DNA from: Oscillospiraceae bacterium NTUH-002-81
Lineage (GTDB): Bacteria > Bacillota > Clostridia > Lachnospirales > Lachnospiraceae
Length of the DNA: 64,000 bases
Direction of reading: 5' to 3'
NCBI GenBank assembly: GCA_032620915.1
Contig: CP136052.1
Location: 2,146,501-2,210,500 of the forward strand
Position numbers and translations under genes: made by a program. Shown piece after piece: positions 16,594 through 25,773 of this stretch; position 1 is the stretch's first letter; each line of letters opens with the position of its first letter. The notes below the pieces were generated by a model. It was not told where the DNA came from. It made no database searches and saw only the letters and a list, made by a program, of their open reading frames with translations.

Positions 16594-18054
16594 CTAATCG
16601 TCCGATGGCATCGGCTTCAGATCGCTTCCCGTCTCTGGCTCTACCCGCTGGTGCACGCCTCTTACACCGATGGTGTTGTCCAGCGCCTCAATGTCGTTGG
16701 ACATCTTGTTGATATACTGTCTCGTCGTCTCGATATATTCCTGCATGTTTTCCTTTGTCACCACTTCATTGTTGGCAAACTCCGCCGCATACTGGGATAA
16801 CAGATGCAGCCGGTCTTTCAGAATGTGGATGCAGGCATTCTCTGTGGCATAGCCCCGCACGATATCCTGGGCCAGCGCCTTGCAGGACGGCGCCCCGCAG
16901 CAGCCGCAGTCCAGGCCGGGGAACTTCTTCAGCAGATCATCCACCTTCTTCATCATGGCGATGCTTTCCATAAAATTGCTGCCCAGCTGGTACACCGGCT
17001 CATATTCCAGCGGCTTCGTCCACCACGCATCCGCCTCGGAAATGGGAAGCAGCTCTTCCGCCGGTGTCACCGGCAGCTCCTTCTGGAACCGCATGATCTT
17101 GGCCCGGGCTACGAACGGATTCTCAATGTTGAGAACACCGCCCACGCAGCCGCCATCGCAGGCATTCAGCTCAATGAAGGGCACCTTCTCAAACTTCTCG
17201 TCCTCCAGGTCCTCCAGCACGTTGATGACACACAGGATGCCGTCTGCCGCGATATAATCCCGGATGCCCAGCGCCCGGGCTTCTCCGCCGCTTCTGCCCC
17301 AGCCGATGCCGATGCTGCCGCCCTGCCGGAGCGGCTGCACTTCCTTCTGGGCCTCTTTCAGATAAGGCAGCAGGATCCGGTAAATATCCTTGATGCCCAG
17401 CACCTCGTCGATCTCGCTTTTCTCCACCCCCATCGGGGCCTGCACATAGCTGACCTTGGAAGGGCAGGGGGATATGTATACAATGCCGATCTTCTCAGAC
17501 GGCAGACCTGTCTCCTCCATGGCCTTGCGTCTCGCATACCGGGCTGCCACCTCCGCCGGAATGTTCATCGGCAGCAGATGCTCAATCAGATTGGGAAAAC
17601 GCACCCGGATGAGCCGCAGCACCGTCGGACATGCCGTACTGATGATGGGCCACAGATCCTCATGCTCTTCGATATATTTTCTTGCCCGCGCCGTCACTGC
17701 CTCGGAAGCCGCGGACACCTCCACCACATCGTTGAAGCCCATCAGCTTCAGTCCCGTGAGCAGAATGTTCACATCGTCCAGATTGTTAAACTGACTGTAC
17801 AGCGCCTGGGAGGGCAGAGCCACCAGATACTCGTATTTTCCCACCAGATCCCGTTTCAGCTTGTCCCGCTTGGATGCTTTGGCATGCTGCTTGCAGGATC
17901 TGACGCATTCGCCGCAGTCAATACAATACTCACTTCTTACCCGTGCTTTCCCATCCTGCACCCGAATCGCCTGGGTCGGGCACCGCTTGATGCAGTTATA
18001 ACAGCCTGTGCAGTTTTCTTCTACCAGATACACAGAATGAAAAAACTTGTCCAT
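16594..18054 (-). CDS. [FeFe]-hydrogenase-like iron-sulfur protein, probable sensor type
   Basis: A 486-residue protein. Residues 10-60 form a 2[4Fe-4S] ferredoxin domain (CTGCYNCIKRCP and CIDCGECVRSC). The middle is an [FeFe]-hydrogenase large-subunit domain with altered H-cluster loops: STACPTVLRLI in place of TSCCP, ISPCPSKVSY in place of MPCxxK, and NACDGGCVGGVLN in place of MACPGGC. The main cysteines remain. The C-terminus adds a further Fe-S module, LDCGCCGAPSCKALAQDIV. It is encoded with RsbW-like ATPase, DRTGG and PHP genes, and no NAD- or electron-bifurcating subunits are seen. A hydrogen or redox sensor fits better than a bulk catalyst, but activity is unproven. Confidence 0.82.
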   Translation of the reverse strand: MDKFFHSVYLVEENCTGCYNCIKRCPTQAIRVQDGKARVRSEYCIDCGECVRSCKQHAKASKRDKLKRDLVGKYEYLVALPSQALYSQFNNLDDVNILLTGLKLMGFNDVVEVSAASEAVTARARKYIEEHEDLWPIISTACPTVLRLIRVRFPNLIEHLLPMNIPAEVAARYARRKAMEETGLPSEKIGIVYISPCPSKVSYVQAPMGVEKSEIDEVLGIKDIYRILLPYLKEAQKEVQPLRQGGSIGIGWGRSGGEARALGIRDYIAADGILCVINVLEDLEDEKFEKVPFIELNACDGGCVGGVLNIENPFVARAKIMRFQKELPVTPAEELLPISEADAWWTKPLEYEPVYQLGSNFMESIAMMKKVDDLLKKFPGLDCGCCGAPSCKALAQDIVRGYATENACIHILKDRLHLLSQYAAEFANNEVVTKENMQEYIETTRQYINKMSNDIEALDNTIGVRGVHQRVEPETGSDLKPMPSDD

Positions 18055-18092
18055 AGGTTTCTTCCTTTCCTTCTATTACCATGCCATCTTCC

Positions 18093-18524
18093 CTATGCGT
18101 GAAGCTTGATCACCAGCGTCACCGTCGTGCCGACGCCGATCTTCGTATCAATCTTCATCTCATCGGAACATTTCTTCATATTCGGAAGTCCCATACCTGC
18201 GCCAAAGCCCAGCGAACGGATATGGTCGGAGGCTGTGGAATAGCCTGCCTCCATGGCTTTGTCGATATCCTTGATACCCGGGCCCACATCCTTCAGGACA
18301 ATGATGATCTCGTCCATCGTGATGTCCACCGTGATCTCTCCGCCGTTGGCGTGGATCACCATGTTGATCTCGCCCTCGTACATGGCAATGGCCACCCGAC
18401 GGACAATGTCCGGTGGAAATCCCATGACCTTTAATTTATTTTTCACATCACTGCTGGCCTCTCCTGCGGCCTTAAAATCATCCGCACAGACATCATAGTG
18501 CAGTGACATAATGCTCTCACTCAT
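18093..18524 (-). CDS. RsbW-like ATP-binding protein (HATPase domain)
   Basis: A 143-residue GHKL ATPase domain without a histidine-phosphotransfer helix, like anti-sigma factor kinases RsbW/SpoIIAB. The N-box is around EINMVIHANGG, the G1 box is KDVGPGI and the G2 region is LGFGAGMGLPNMKKCSD. The start is the ATG at 18524, inside the last codons of the upstream DRTGG gene (ATGAGTGA overlap), so expression is coupled. It likely phosphorylates or binds a partner in the hydrogenase-like module. No anti-anti-sigma factor is seen nearby. Confidence 0.82.
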   Translation of the reverse strand: MSESIMSLHYDVCADDFKAAGEASSDVKNKLKVMGFPPDIVRRVAIAMYEGEINMVIHANGGEITVDITMDEIIIVLKDVGPGIKDIDKAMEAGYSTASDHIRSLGFGAGMGLPNMKKCSDEMKIDTKIGVGTTVTLVIKLHA

Positions 18525-18873
18525 CCTCTTCCCCTCCATACAGACCCGCTTCATATAAAATGCCACATGCCTCAAACATGATACGGTCTGTTCTCATCAC
18601 GCACAGATCCTGCTCTCTGGCAAGCTCCAGCACATGTTCGTCAGGACATTTTCCCCGCACGAAAAGAACACAGGAAATATCCATCATCTCTGCGGTACGC
18701 ATAACCTGCGGATTACACAGGCCGGTGATCAGCAGCGGATGTCCCTTCACCTGCGCCAGCACATCACTCATCAGATCCGACGCATAGACGCTCTTCACTG
18801 TATAGGTATCGATCATATCCTGTCCGGTCAGTACCTCTGCATCCGTCAGCTCCCGTATTTCTCTTAACAGCAT
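18517..18873 (-). CDS. DRTGG/CBS-type ligand-binding protein
   Basis: A 118-residue protein with the DRTGG-like fold. MLLREIRELTDAEVLTGQDM is followed by SVYASDLMSDVLAQVKGHPL, then LITGLCNPQVMRTAEMMDI and VLFVRGKCPDEHVLELA. The ATG at 18873 has GGAGG at good distance; an ATG at 18891 lies upstream without one. It leads the hydrogenase-like operon. It resembles small regulatory proteins of unknown ligand. It overlaps the next gene by eight bases. Confidence 0.72.
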   Translation of the reverse strand: MLLREIRELTDAEVLTGQDMIDTYTVKSVYASDLMSDVLAQVKGHPLLITGLCNPQVMRTAEMMDISCVLFVRGKCPDEHVLELAREQDLCVMRTDRIMFEACGILYEAGLYGGEEDE

Positions 18874-19021
18874 CCAGTATTCCTCCCTCATCCAGTCACA
18901 TCTGTATCACAATCTCTCTTAGCTGTTGTTCCCATCATACCATATATTTGCATATAACGATAGCATTTTATCAAAAGAAATGTTATAATATTATCAATCA
19001 ATGAAAGGAACTGACACAACC

Positions 19022-19580
19022 ATGATGACAGAAATCTCTCTAAACATTCTTGATATTGCAGAGAACTCCATCCGCGCCCAGGCTTCGCTCATCACGATCA
19101 GCGTCCGTGTGGACACCCAGGCAGACAAGCTGGACGTGACCATCGAGGACAATGGCTGCGGCATGACTCCGGAGCAGGTAGAACACGTGGAGGACCCCTT
19201 CTACACCACCCGCAGCACCCGCAAGGTAGGCCTTGGCGTCCCGTTTTTCAAAATGGCGGCCTTAAGCGCCGGCGGTGATTTCTCCATCTGGTCAGAGCCA
19301 GGCAAGGGAACGATCGTGTACGCCCAGTTCGGCCTGTCCAACATTGACCGTATGCCCCTGGGAGACATCAGCGGCACGATCCACACGCTGATCGTTTTCA
19401 ACCAGAACATCGATTTCGTGTACAATTACCAGTATGATGATAAATCCTTCACCCTGGATACCCGGGAATTCCGGCAGATCCTGGGCGACGTCCCCCTTCG
19501 ACACCCCGGAGGTATCCCAGTACATTCTGGATTATCTGAAAGAGAACCGCCAGGACACCGACGGCGGCGCGGAAGTCTGA
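19022..19580 (+). CDS. Histidine-kinase-like ATPase, divergent from the hydrogenase-like operon (one frame break)
   Basis: A GHKL ATPase of about 185 residues: EISLNILDIAENSIRAQASL (N-box region), TIEDNGCGMTPEQ (G1), RKVGLGVPFFKMAALSAGG (G2-like) and a C-terminal extension. No phospho-accepting helix is seen. After GDVP the frame breaks at a run of five C (near 19492). With four C it continues FDTPEVSQYILDYLKENRQD and ends at 19580. ATG codons at 19001, 19022 and 19025 are all possible starts; 19022 gives the best family alignment. It is transcribed away from the hydrogenase-like operon and probably belongs to the same sensory system. Confidence 0.75.
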
Positions 19581-19585
19581 TTATC

Positions 19586-19605
19586 CGCGTGTGAACTGTA
19601 ATACC
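19586..19605. repeat. Short match to the dispersed repeat end (copy D)
   Basis: A 20-base stretch, CGCGTGTGAACTGTAATACC, nearly repeats 6797-6817 at the right end of the 168-bp element. It sits six bases after the ATPase stop. Only the end of the repeat is present. Confidence 0.35.
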
Positions 19606-19615
19606 CGTGCTTTCA

Positions 19616-19654
19616 AAAAGCAGCGAAAAGGCATGTTGCCCGTCCGCTGCTTTT
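19616..19654. terminator. Bidirectional terminator
   Basis: AAAAGCAGCG (19616-19625) pairs with CGCTGCTTTT (19645-19654) and carries T-runs on both strands. It serves the convergent ATPase gene (+) and yihY (-). Confidence 0.8.
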
Positions 19655-19658
19655 ATTT

Positions 19659-20561
19659 TTACGGAGACACCTGCTCCTCCGGCTCTTTTGCCGCCTCTCT
19701 GCGGACAAACCGTCTTCGGCGGGCCCGCTCCTCGAACTCTCTGAATTTTCCCTCATAATAGGAATTGATGGCTGCACCGATCATGACGATATACATGCAG
19801 ATGTACAGCCAGAGCATGACCACGATCAGCGTCGTCAGGCTGCCGTAGATTCTCGTATAATTTCCAAAATGATCCACATAGATCGAGAAGAAAAACGAGA
19901 ATCCCGACCAGGCGGCCGCCGTGAACATGGCCCCCGGCACCTGCAGAAGGATCGGTGCCCCTCTGCGGTTGGGCAGAAAGCGGTAGATCAATGTGAAAAA
20001 AGTAACCAGGATGCACAGCATCATGATGGTCCGCACGCTGATGATCAGCCCGGTAATGTGTGCAAATATTTTCAGGCGACTGGAAAACAGCTCATGAATG
20101 GCGTTACCGAACACCATAACCGTCAGGCTCAATACGACAGAAATAATGAACAGCACCGTATAGCCCGAGGAACGGATACGCAGCCGGACGTAATTACGGG
20201 TTTCATCTACTTTATAAATACAGTTAAAGCCTCTTGTCAGTGCCAGCACGCCTCTGCCCGCCGACCACACCGTGACAAGGGCGGTCATGGGGATGAGCGT
20301 GGAAGAACGGCTGTACACCTCATTGATGATCTGCAGGATCATGGGATACACCGAATCCGGCACCCCGCCCTCGAAAATCCGCTGCAGCTCCGCCTGAGTC
20401 ACCGGCGTGTATTTCAGAAGGGCCAGCAACAGCATGATGATCGGGATAAAAGAAAGCATGATAAAATAAGCCGCCTGGGCCGCATAGGCACTCACGTGGT
20501 CCCGTTCCATCCGCTTGATAAAATTCCAGACAATCTGATAAATCGTTTTCACAGCCCTCAT
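19659..20561 (-). CDS. YihY/BrkB-family membrane protein
   Basis: A 300-residue inner-membrane protein of the YihY/BrkB (once called ribonuclease BN) family. It begins with a short amphipathic segment, then has about six transmembrane helices. Family blocks include HVSAYAAQAAYFIMLSFIPI, VWSAGRGVLALTRGFNCIY and IYGSLTTLIVVMLWLYICMY. The C-terminus is a charged tail (EERARRRRFVRREAAK). The molecular function is unknown. It lies 33 bases after spoIID on the same strand. Confidence 0.9.
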   Translation of the reverse strand: MRAVKTIYQIVWNFIKRMERDHVSAYAAQAAYFIMLSFIPIIMLLLALLKYTPVTQAELQRIFEGGVPDSVYPMILQIINEVYSRSSTLIPMTALVTVWSAGRGVLALTRGFNCIYKVDETRNYVRLRIRSSGYTVLFIISVVLSLTVMVFGNAIHELFSSRLKIFAHITGLIISVRTIMMLCILVTFFTLIYRFLPNRRGAPILLQVPGAMFTAAAWSGFSFFFSIYVDHFGNYTRIYGSLTTLIVVMLWLYICMYIVMIGAAINSYYEGKFREFEERARRRRFVRREAAKEPEEQVSP

Positions 20562-20594
20562 CTTCTTCTCCCGTTCCGTTGTAAATCCTGCTTA

Positions 20595-22742
20595 TCATAC
20601 CGTATTTTGTAAGTTCTGGCAAGTAAGAGTAATATCCGTATAGAAAAATTCCAGGATCTCCCGGTAATTCTTTCCCGCCTGGGCCATCCGGTTGGCCCCG
20701 TTCTGGCTCATGCCCACGCCGTGGCCGTAACCACCGCCGGTGATGGTGATTTTCCCGCTGCCCGGTGTGTCGATATCCGCTGTCAGAGAGCAAAAAGCGC
20801 TGGGCAAAAGAGAACCGCAGGTGCGGGTACTGCCGTCCGCCAGTGTCAGCGTCAGGGAAGTATCCCCCAGCACCTGCCGGATGGCGTATTCTGTCAGAAT
20901 CTTTACCGAAAGATTTTCTCCGTCCACCAGAAGACTGCCCAGCACACCGCCGTCCAGCCGCTCCCCTTCCCGGATGTCCGTGATCTTCCCGGGCGTCCCG
21001 GCCTGGATCTTTTTCTGAATAGTAGCATCCCGGCAATCCGAAAGCGGCACATAGCTGCCATCTTTCAGCCTTACATGCACCAGCTCCGGCGAATTTTTCA
21101 TCAGGCGGCCCACCCGGTCAGCTACGCCGGTCAGGTAATCCTTCCCGTTGCTTTCTGTCTCCCAGTGATACCAGGGTTCCTGTGCCTCGTAAGCCTCCCC
21201 TGCTTCATCCACCACATCCTTTGCCGCCAGATAAGGGGCGTCCGCGCTGGTTTCTCCCCAGACAGCGCCGCTGGCCGTCATGCCGCCTGACGTGGAAAAG
21301 TAGTAGGCCGTAATCACTTCCCCGGCATAGCAGGCCACCTCCCCGGCTGTCTCCTGCACCGCCCGGGTAGTGGTCTCCTGGGGCGGCACATTGTTATACA
21401 CCTGACAGCTCACACTGTCGTCCACATGGGCGCCGTAGGCCTGATACCGGCCCTGCCGGATCTGCTGGTAAGCATAGCTTCTGGCACACACCGCCTGGGC
21501 TTTCAGTGCTTCCTCCGCATAGGAGGACGGCATCTCGCTGGGCACCACCCCGCACAGATAGGCTTCCAGTCCCAGCTCATTCACCAGCAGCAGCCCTTCC
21601 TCCCGGCGGTTGATCTCCAGCGTGCCCCCGTAAGACGGACTGCCCTGGCTGCGTCGGATCGTCTCCACCGTCTGTCTGCCCTTCTCGTCCACCGGCACCA
21701 GACGGATGCGCTCGCCCATGTCCAGATATTCCGGCAGAAACGTGATCTCCTCCCCCGCCGGGCAGAGGGTCTGGCCTTCCCCGGTGACCATATAGACGTC
21801 CGTATCCGGCACGATCCGGATCTCACTGTGATACAGTCCCGCGTAATCGGTTGTCTGCAGCGCCACCCGGATAGTAGTCAGATCCGGCTTTGCCTCCACA
21901 AGGCCGGCGCACACCTGTCCGTCCGCCACCACGAACCGGGCAATATCATAACCCACCACCAGCGCTTTTTCATCCCGCTCCCGGATTCCGTCATACGTCT
22001 CATAAATATGAAAATCCGCCGCCAGCGGCAGCAGTCCATAGCCTTCCAGTTCGATCTGATCGTCATACACTGCCAGTACCGCCCCGTGCACCGTCTCCTT
22101 TTTCAGGCGGATGTCGGTCACACGCTTTGTCTCCATGGTCAGATCTGCCACCTGCTCAAAATCATAGGAAAGCTCCAGCCGGGCCGGAAGCTGCACCTTT
22201 CGATCCCCATACAGCACCGTCACGCTGTCTTCCGTCGCTTCCAGAATATAGATGTTTGCCATGAAAAAACGGCCCGCCTGCCTGTCGGCGTCATCTGCAC
22301 TTGCGGCAACATCCGTCAATCTCAGGGTGACATTTGCAGCATGCACCACACCATCTCCGTTCTGCCCATCCGCAGCATCCTCTCCTTGAACATCCATGAA
22401 CGCTTCGCTCTGCTCTGCTTCTGCATTCTGCGCATCCGATGACTGTCTGCCCTGTACAGCCATCACCCGCGCAGTCACCCAGGTATACAGATACTGCTGT
22501 ACAAAAGCATCCTCCATCTCATAGACGCCCTGATCTGTCAGCACCTGCCCCGGTTCCAGCCCTTCCACTGTATCCGCCGTTCCCAGAATAAAAAAATCCG
22601 CCCGCTGCTCTTCTCTCACCTGCTCCTGCACTTCTGGTCCTTCCGTTTTTTTCCGCAGGTTTCCAACGATCCACACGGTCAGCGTCCCACAAACAAGCAA
22701 AAGTGTCAGCAGGAGCATCCCTTTTCTGCCGCCAGTTTTCAA
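20595..22742 (-). CDS. SpoIID/LytB-domain protein with large N-terminal extension
   Basis: A protein of about 715 residues. A lone N-terminal membrane anchor (GMLLLTLLLVCGTLTVWIVGN) is followed by some 330 residues of unassigned, probably beta-rich sequence. The SpoIID/LytB domain occupies the last 340 residues, with LGLEAYLCGVVPSEMPSSYA holding the glutamate of SpoIID transglycosylases, then AQAVCARSYAYQQI, YYFSTSGGMT and GHGVGMSQNGANRMA. SpoIID cleaves peptidoglycan strands during spore engulfment. The TTG at 22742 with GGGGGAG before it is preferred. Starts further upstream would overlap the terminator of the 6S RNA. It is about twice the usual SpoIID length. Confidence 0.82.
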   Translation of the reverse strand: MKTGGRKGMLLLTLLLVCGTLTVWIVGNLRKKTEGPEVQEQVREEQRADFFILGTADTVEGLEPGQVLTDQGVYEMEDAFVQQYLYTWVTARVMAVQGRQSSDAQNAEAEQSEAFMDVQGEDAADGQNGDGVVHAANVTLRLTDVAASADDADRQAGRFFMANIYILEATEDSVTVLYGDRKVQLPARLELSYDFEQVADLTMETKRVTDIRLKKETVHGAVLAVYDDQIELEGYGLLPLAADFHIYETYDGIRERDEKALVVGYDIARFVVADGQVCAGLVEAKPDLTTIRVALQTTDYAGLYHSEIRIVPDTDVYMVTGEGQTLCPAGEEITFLPEYLDMGERIRLVPVDEKGRQTVETIRRSQGSPSYGGTLEINRREEGLLLVNELGLEAYLCGVVPSEMPSSYAEEALKAQAVCARSYAYQQIRQGRYQAYGAHVDDSVSCQVYNNVPPQETTTRAVQETAGEVACYAGEVITAYYFSTSGGMTASGAVWGETSADAPYLAAKDVVDEAGEAYEAQEPWYHWETESNGKDYLTGVADRVGRLMKNSPELVHVRLKDGSYVPLSDCRDATIQKKIQAGTPGKITDIREGERLDGGVLGSLLVDGENLSVKILTEYAIRQVLGDTSLTLTLADGSTRTCGSLLPSAFCSLTADIDTPGSGKITITGGGYGHGVGMSQNGANRMAQAGKNYREILEFFYTDITLTCQNLQNTV

Positions 22743-22813
22743 AAAACTCCCCCCTGTCCCTACAGCCGCCTGTGTTTCCTGCGGCAGAACATTTTTCTTT
22801 TCCAAGACATTGA

Positions 22814-22837
22814 AAAAGCAGCCTTGCGGCTGCTTTT
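22814..22837 (-). terminator. Terminator of the 6S RNA gene
   Basis: AAAAGCAGCC pairs perfectly with GGCTGCTTTT around a four-base loop, with a T run on the minus strand. It lies 72 bases before the chosen spoIID start. Confidence 0.85.
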
Positions 22838-23045
22838 CATCTTTTGTACACCCAAAATGCCGTTTCCTGCTATTTTGACTCCTAGCCTGTGCTAGGTGGG
22901 TAACCTCAACTGATCTTCTGCCTTCCACTCATAAGGAGGCCTGACATCCGATGGAGCGATATTGGAATCCCATAAAAGTAAATGTAGGTTCAAAATTGCA
23001 GGGTGTCGAACATCCCAGGATAACCTTTCGTTCGTCCTTCACTTC
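22814..23045 (-). ncRNA. ssrS: 6S RNA (ssrS-like)
   Basis: On the minus strand, a transcript of about 230 bases contains blocks familiar from clostridial 6S RNAs: GTTCGACACCCTGCAATTTT, GAACCTACATTTA, a GGGATTCC stretch, AGGCCTCCTTATGAGTGGAA, GGCAGAAGATCAGTTGAGG and CCCACCTAGCACAGGCTAGG. 6S RNA mimics an open promoter and holds sigma-A RNA polymerase. The 5' end near 23045 follows from the promoter at 23052-23080. The 3' end is a GC-rich hairpin (22814-22823 with 22828-22837) plus T run. Identification rests on remembered sequence patterns and was not folded. Confidence 0.8.
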
Positions 23046-23051
23046 GGTATT

Positions 23052-23080
23052 ATTATATCTCATCGTATGTAAATTATCAA
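23052..23080 (-). promoter_or_regulatory. Promoter of the 6S RNA gene
   Basis: TTGATA (23075-23080) and TATAAT (23052-23057), read on the minus strand, are 17 bases apart. The distance fits the 5' end of the 6S-like RNA. Confidence 0.75.
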
Positions 23081-23119
23081 CTAAAAATTCTTACAAAAAA
23101 TGAATTTTCTGTCGATTTT

Positions 23120-24788
23120 TTAAATCTCGGAAACAACCTTCTCCAGCGCTTCCATGGCGTCCTCCGGCAGGGCATCATAGCCGCCCTTGAACTCCTTGCG
23201 GGACTCCACAAAGTTCAGACGGTCGCGCATGCGTGCCTTCAGCTGGCTTAAATATGTCTCGTCGTTCATATCCGGCACGAAGCCCTCCCACTCGAAGATC
23301 TCGATGTCAGAGAACGGCCCCCAGGGCTTGAACTGGGCACGGCCTTCCACAATGGCCTCCAGAATGCCGATGGTATCCTTGGGCTGTACCTTTTTGCCCA
23401 TGAAATCTCCAGTGTTGACGATGTAGCAGTCTACGTTCTTCTCCTCCACCAGCTTCTTGAACCGCACATAGTCATTCACCAGCGGGTATGTACGGAACGG
23501 GTTCGCATAAGGCTCGACCACCAGCGCGTTGGGGTCAATGCCCGGTGCCAGACGCTCTGCGGTGGAACGCTTGGTTGCCAGCGTCGCACCCATGACAGAT
23601 GCCAGGGATGCGCCCTTTAACTTCACCACCGGCGGAATGGTCGGATCCTTCATGATCCAGAAAATCGCATTGACGGGGGCATCGATCTTATCCACCCGGT
23701 TCGGGGACCAGAGCTTGGACTTGATGGCACGGCCATTGCCGTTGCGGATGTCCTCGGTCACCAGTACCACCTTGCCGTCCTCATCCAGAGTAGCGGAGCA
23801 GTTCTGGGCGGTCAGCAGGTACTTGTTGTCCTCACAGCCGGTGGGATAATCGGCCGTCTTGTCAAAATAGGTGGGCTCCAGTGCGATGGATGCACAGGTG
23901 TCAGAGTTGATGATGAATGCATCATCGTGAAGCACCGTCACCCCGTATTTGCCGTCATGCTTTGCGTGGGTCAGTGTGGATTTGCCGGAGCCGGACAGGC
24001 CGAACACCGATGCCACATATTTTCTGCCGTCTGCCAGGGTGTACGCCTTCTGACCGCCGTGGCAGGACGCATAGCCGTGCCGGTTGGCAATGGCCCAAGC
24101 GATGGTCAGAGTGCCCTTCTTGTGCTCGCCGAAATACCGCATGCCGAGGATGGCCGCACAGTTGGTGCCCGTGTTGAAGTAAGCCAGGCACTTGCTGTCG
24201 CTGATGTCCGTCTGGGTCGTTCCCTTCCACTGGGGATCAGAAACGATATAGATATCCGGCTCATCGCCGATGGGTCTGGACTCCTTGTACATTTTCACAT
24301 ATTCATCAGACAGGTACTGGAAATTCAGCATCCAGGAATACAGGATGTTCTCCTCTCCTTCCGGGATGAGCAGGTGTGCTTTCACCATGAACTCCGGATC
24401 CAGACCGATGTACGCTTCCGCATGGTACAGCTTCTTCCAGCGCATGTCGTAAACGGCATCCATGACCAGCTTATCCAGGGCATCACAGTTTACCCCGGGT
24501 TCTCCTGCGATTCTTCTGGCAGCCGCATAACGTCCGGTAATGGAACCGTCATTGAACAGAAGCACCTTTGCATCCTTCTCCAGGCCGAACTCTTCTCCGC
24601 GGTAGACGGGCATATCCGTCACAACCGTTCCCGGGGAATTCTTTTGCCAGCTGGTAGGCCTCCTTCAGGGTATTGACCTTTACCACATTATTTCCGTAAA
24701 AAGCCGCTTCGATGATGGAGCGTGTCTTGGAAAATCCGGGTTTCCCTTTTCCAATCTCACTGATTGGATAATAGGCTTTTGTTGACAT
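23120..24788 (-). CDS. pckA: Phosphoenolpyruvate carboxykinase (ATP) (one frame break)
   Basis: PckA interconverts oxaloacetate and PEP with ATP/ADP. The inferred protein of about 555 residues begins MSTKAYYPISEIGKGKPGFS at 24788, behind GAGGAGG. It leaves frame at a CCCC run near 24639. With CCC it reads through KEFPGTVVTDMPVYRGEEFG into the long main frame. Key motifs are the P-loop FGLSGSGKSTLTHAKH, the metal-binding HDDAFIINSD and ATKRSTAERL. All catalytic parts are intact. The break is in a housekeeping gene and fits the homopolymer error pattern seen elsewhere in the window. Confidence 0.93.
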
Positions 24789-24876
24789 CTGTTATCCTCC
24801 TCTTCTTCTCCTTTATTCCAGTGCAGTATTCCCGCGTTACCTGAGAAACCGCTTTTCGCACATTATCTCATCCCGC

Positions 24877-25519
24877 TTATAAAATGTCAAGTGCACTGCT
24901 GGAACCGATCCGGTCACAGCCCGCTGCCAGGAAATCCTCCATTGCCTGCCGGGTGCGGATGCCGCCTGCTGCCTTGATCTTCACATCCGGGCCGATATTT
25001 GCTTTAAAGAGAGCAATATCTGTAAGCTGGGCCCCCGCCGTGCCAAAGCCGGTGGATGTCTTAATGTAGTCTGCCTTTGCATTCGTCACCGCATGGCACA
25101 TGGCGATCTTCTCTTCCTCTGTGAGATAGCACGTTTCGATGATGACCTTCAGGATCTTTCCCTGGCAGGCCCCACGGATGGCGCGGATCTCCTCCTCCAC
25201 CTTCTGATAGTCTCCGTTTTTCACATCAGCAATGTTGATGACCATATCGATCTCGGACGCGCCGTCCGCCACTGCATCCCTGGCCTCCTGTACCTTGGAC
25301 GCTGTGGTGCTGTATCCCAGCGGAAAACCGATAACCGTACAGATATTGAGTTTTTCCCCGTATGTATCATGGATTCTTCGAATGTAACACGGCGGTACGC
25401 ACACCGATGCCATGCCGTAGGTGATGGCCTCCCCCGCACAGCTTCTGGATATCCGCCCAGGTGCAGAATGCTTTCAGAGCTGTGTGATCCACATGTTTTA
25501 AGATTTCTCCTGTCTCCAT
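24877..25519 (-). CDS. deoC: Deoxyribose-phosphate aldolase (one frame break)
   Basis: DeoC splits 2-deoxyribose 5-phosphate into acetaldehyde and glyceraldehyde 3-phosphate. The true start is METGEILKHVDHTALKAFCT at 25519, with AAGGAG seven bases before. After IQKLCG the frame breaks in a run of five G (near 25435). With four G it continues EAITYGMASVCVPPCYI into the main frame. The Schiff-base lysine motif is YIKTSTGFGTAGA, and the end is GCDRIGSSSALDIL. The restored length of about 213 residues is normal. Confidence 0.92.
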
Positions 25520-25699
25520 TATATTCTCCTTATCTCCTTTTCCATAACCTTCGAAGCCTTCTGCCTTTTCCTGTATCAGATCCTGATGCCGTCTCCCGCA
25601 TGACTTCGAACAGTTCCATTCTACCTTATTTTCCCGAAAAAAGAAATCATAAAAAATATTTAACAAGTGTTAAGATTCCATAAACTGTCCCCTGTTCGA

Positions 25700-25728
25700 T
25701 TGCCACGGACACTTTTCTATGATAAAAT
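25700..25728 (+). promoter_or_regulatory. Promoter of the citrate synthase gene
   Basis: TTGCCA (25700-25705) and TAAAAT (25723-25728) are 17 bases apart. The start codon is at 25774, with a GAAAGGA Shine-Dalgarno sequence. Confidence 0.6.
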
Positions 25729-25773
25729 GAAGCAACTTTTATTTCGAAAATTTATGAGAAAGGACGCTGATAT

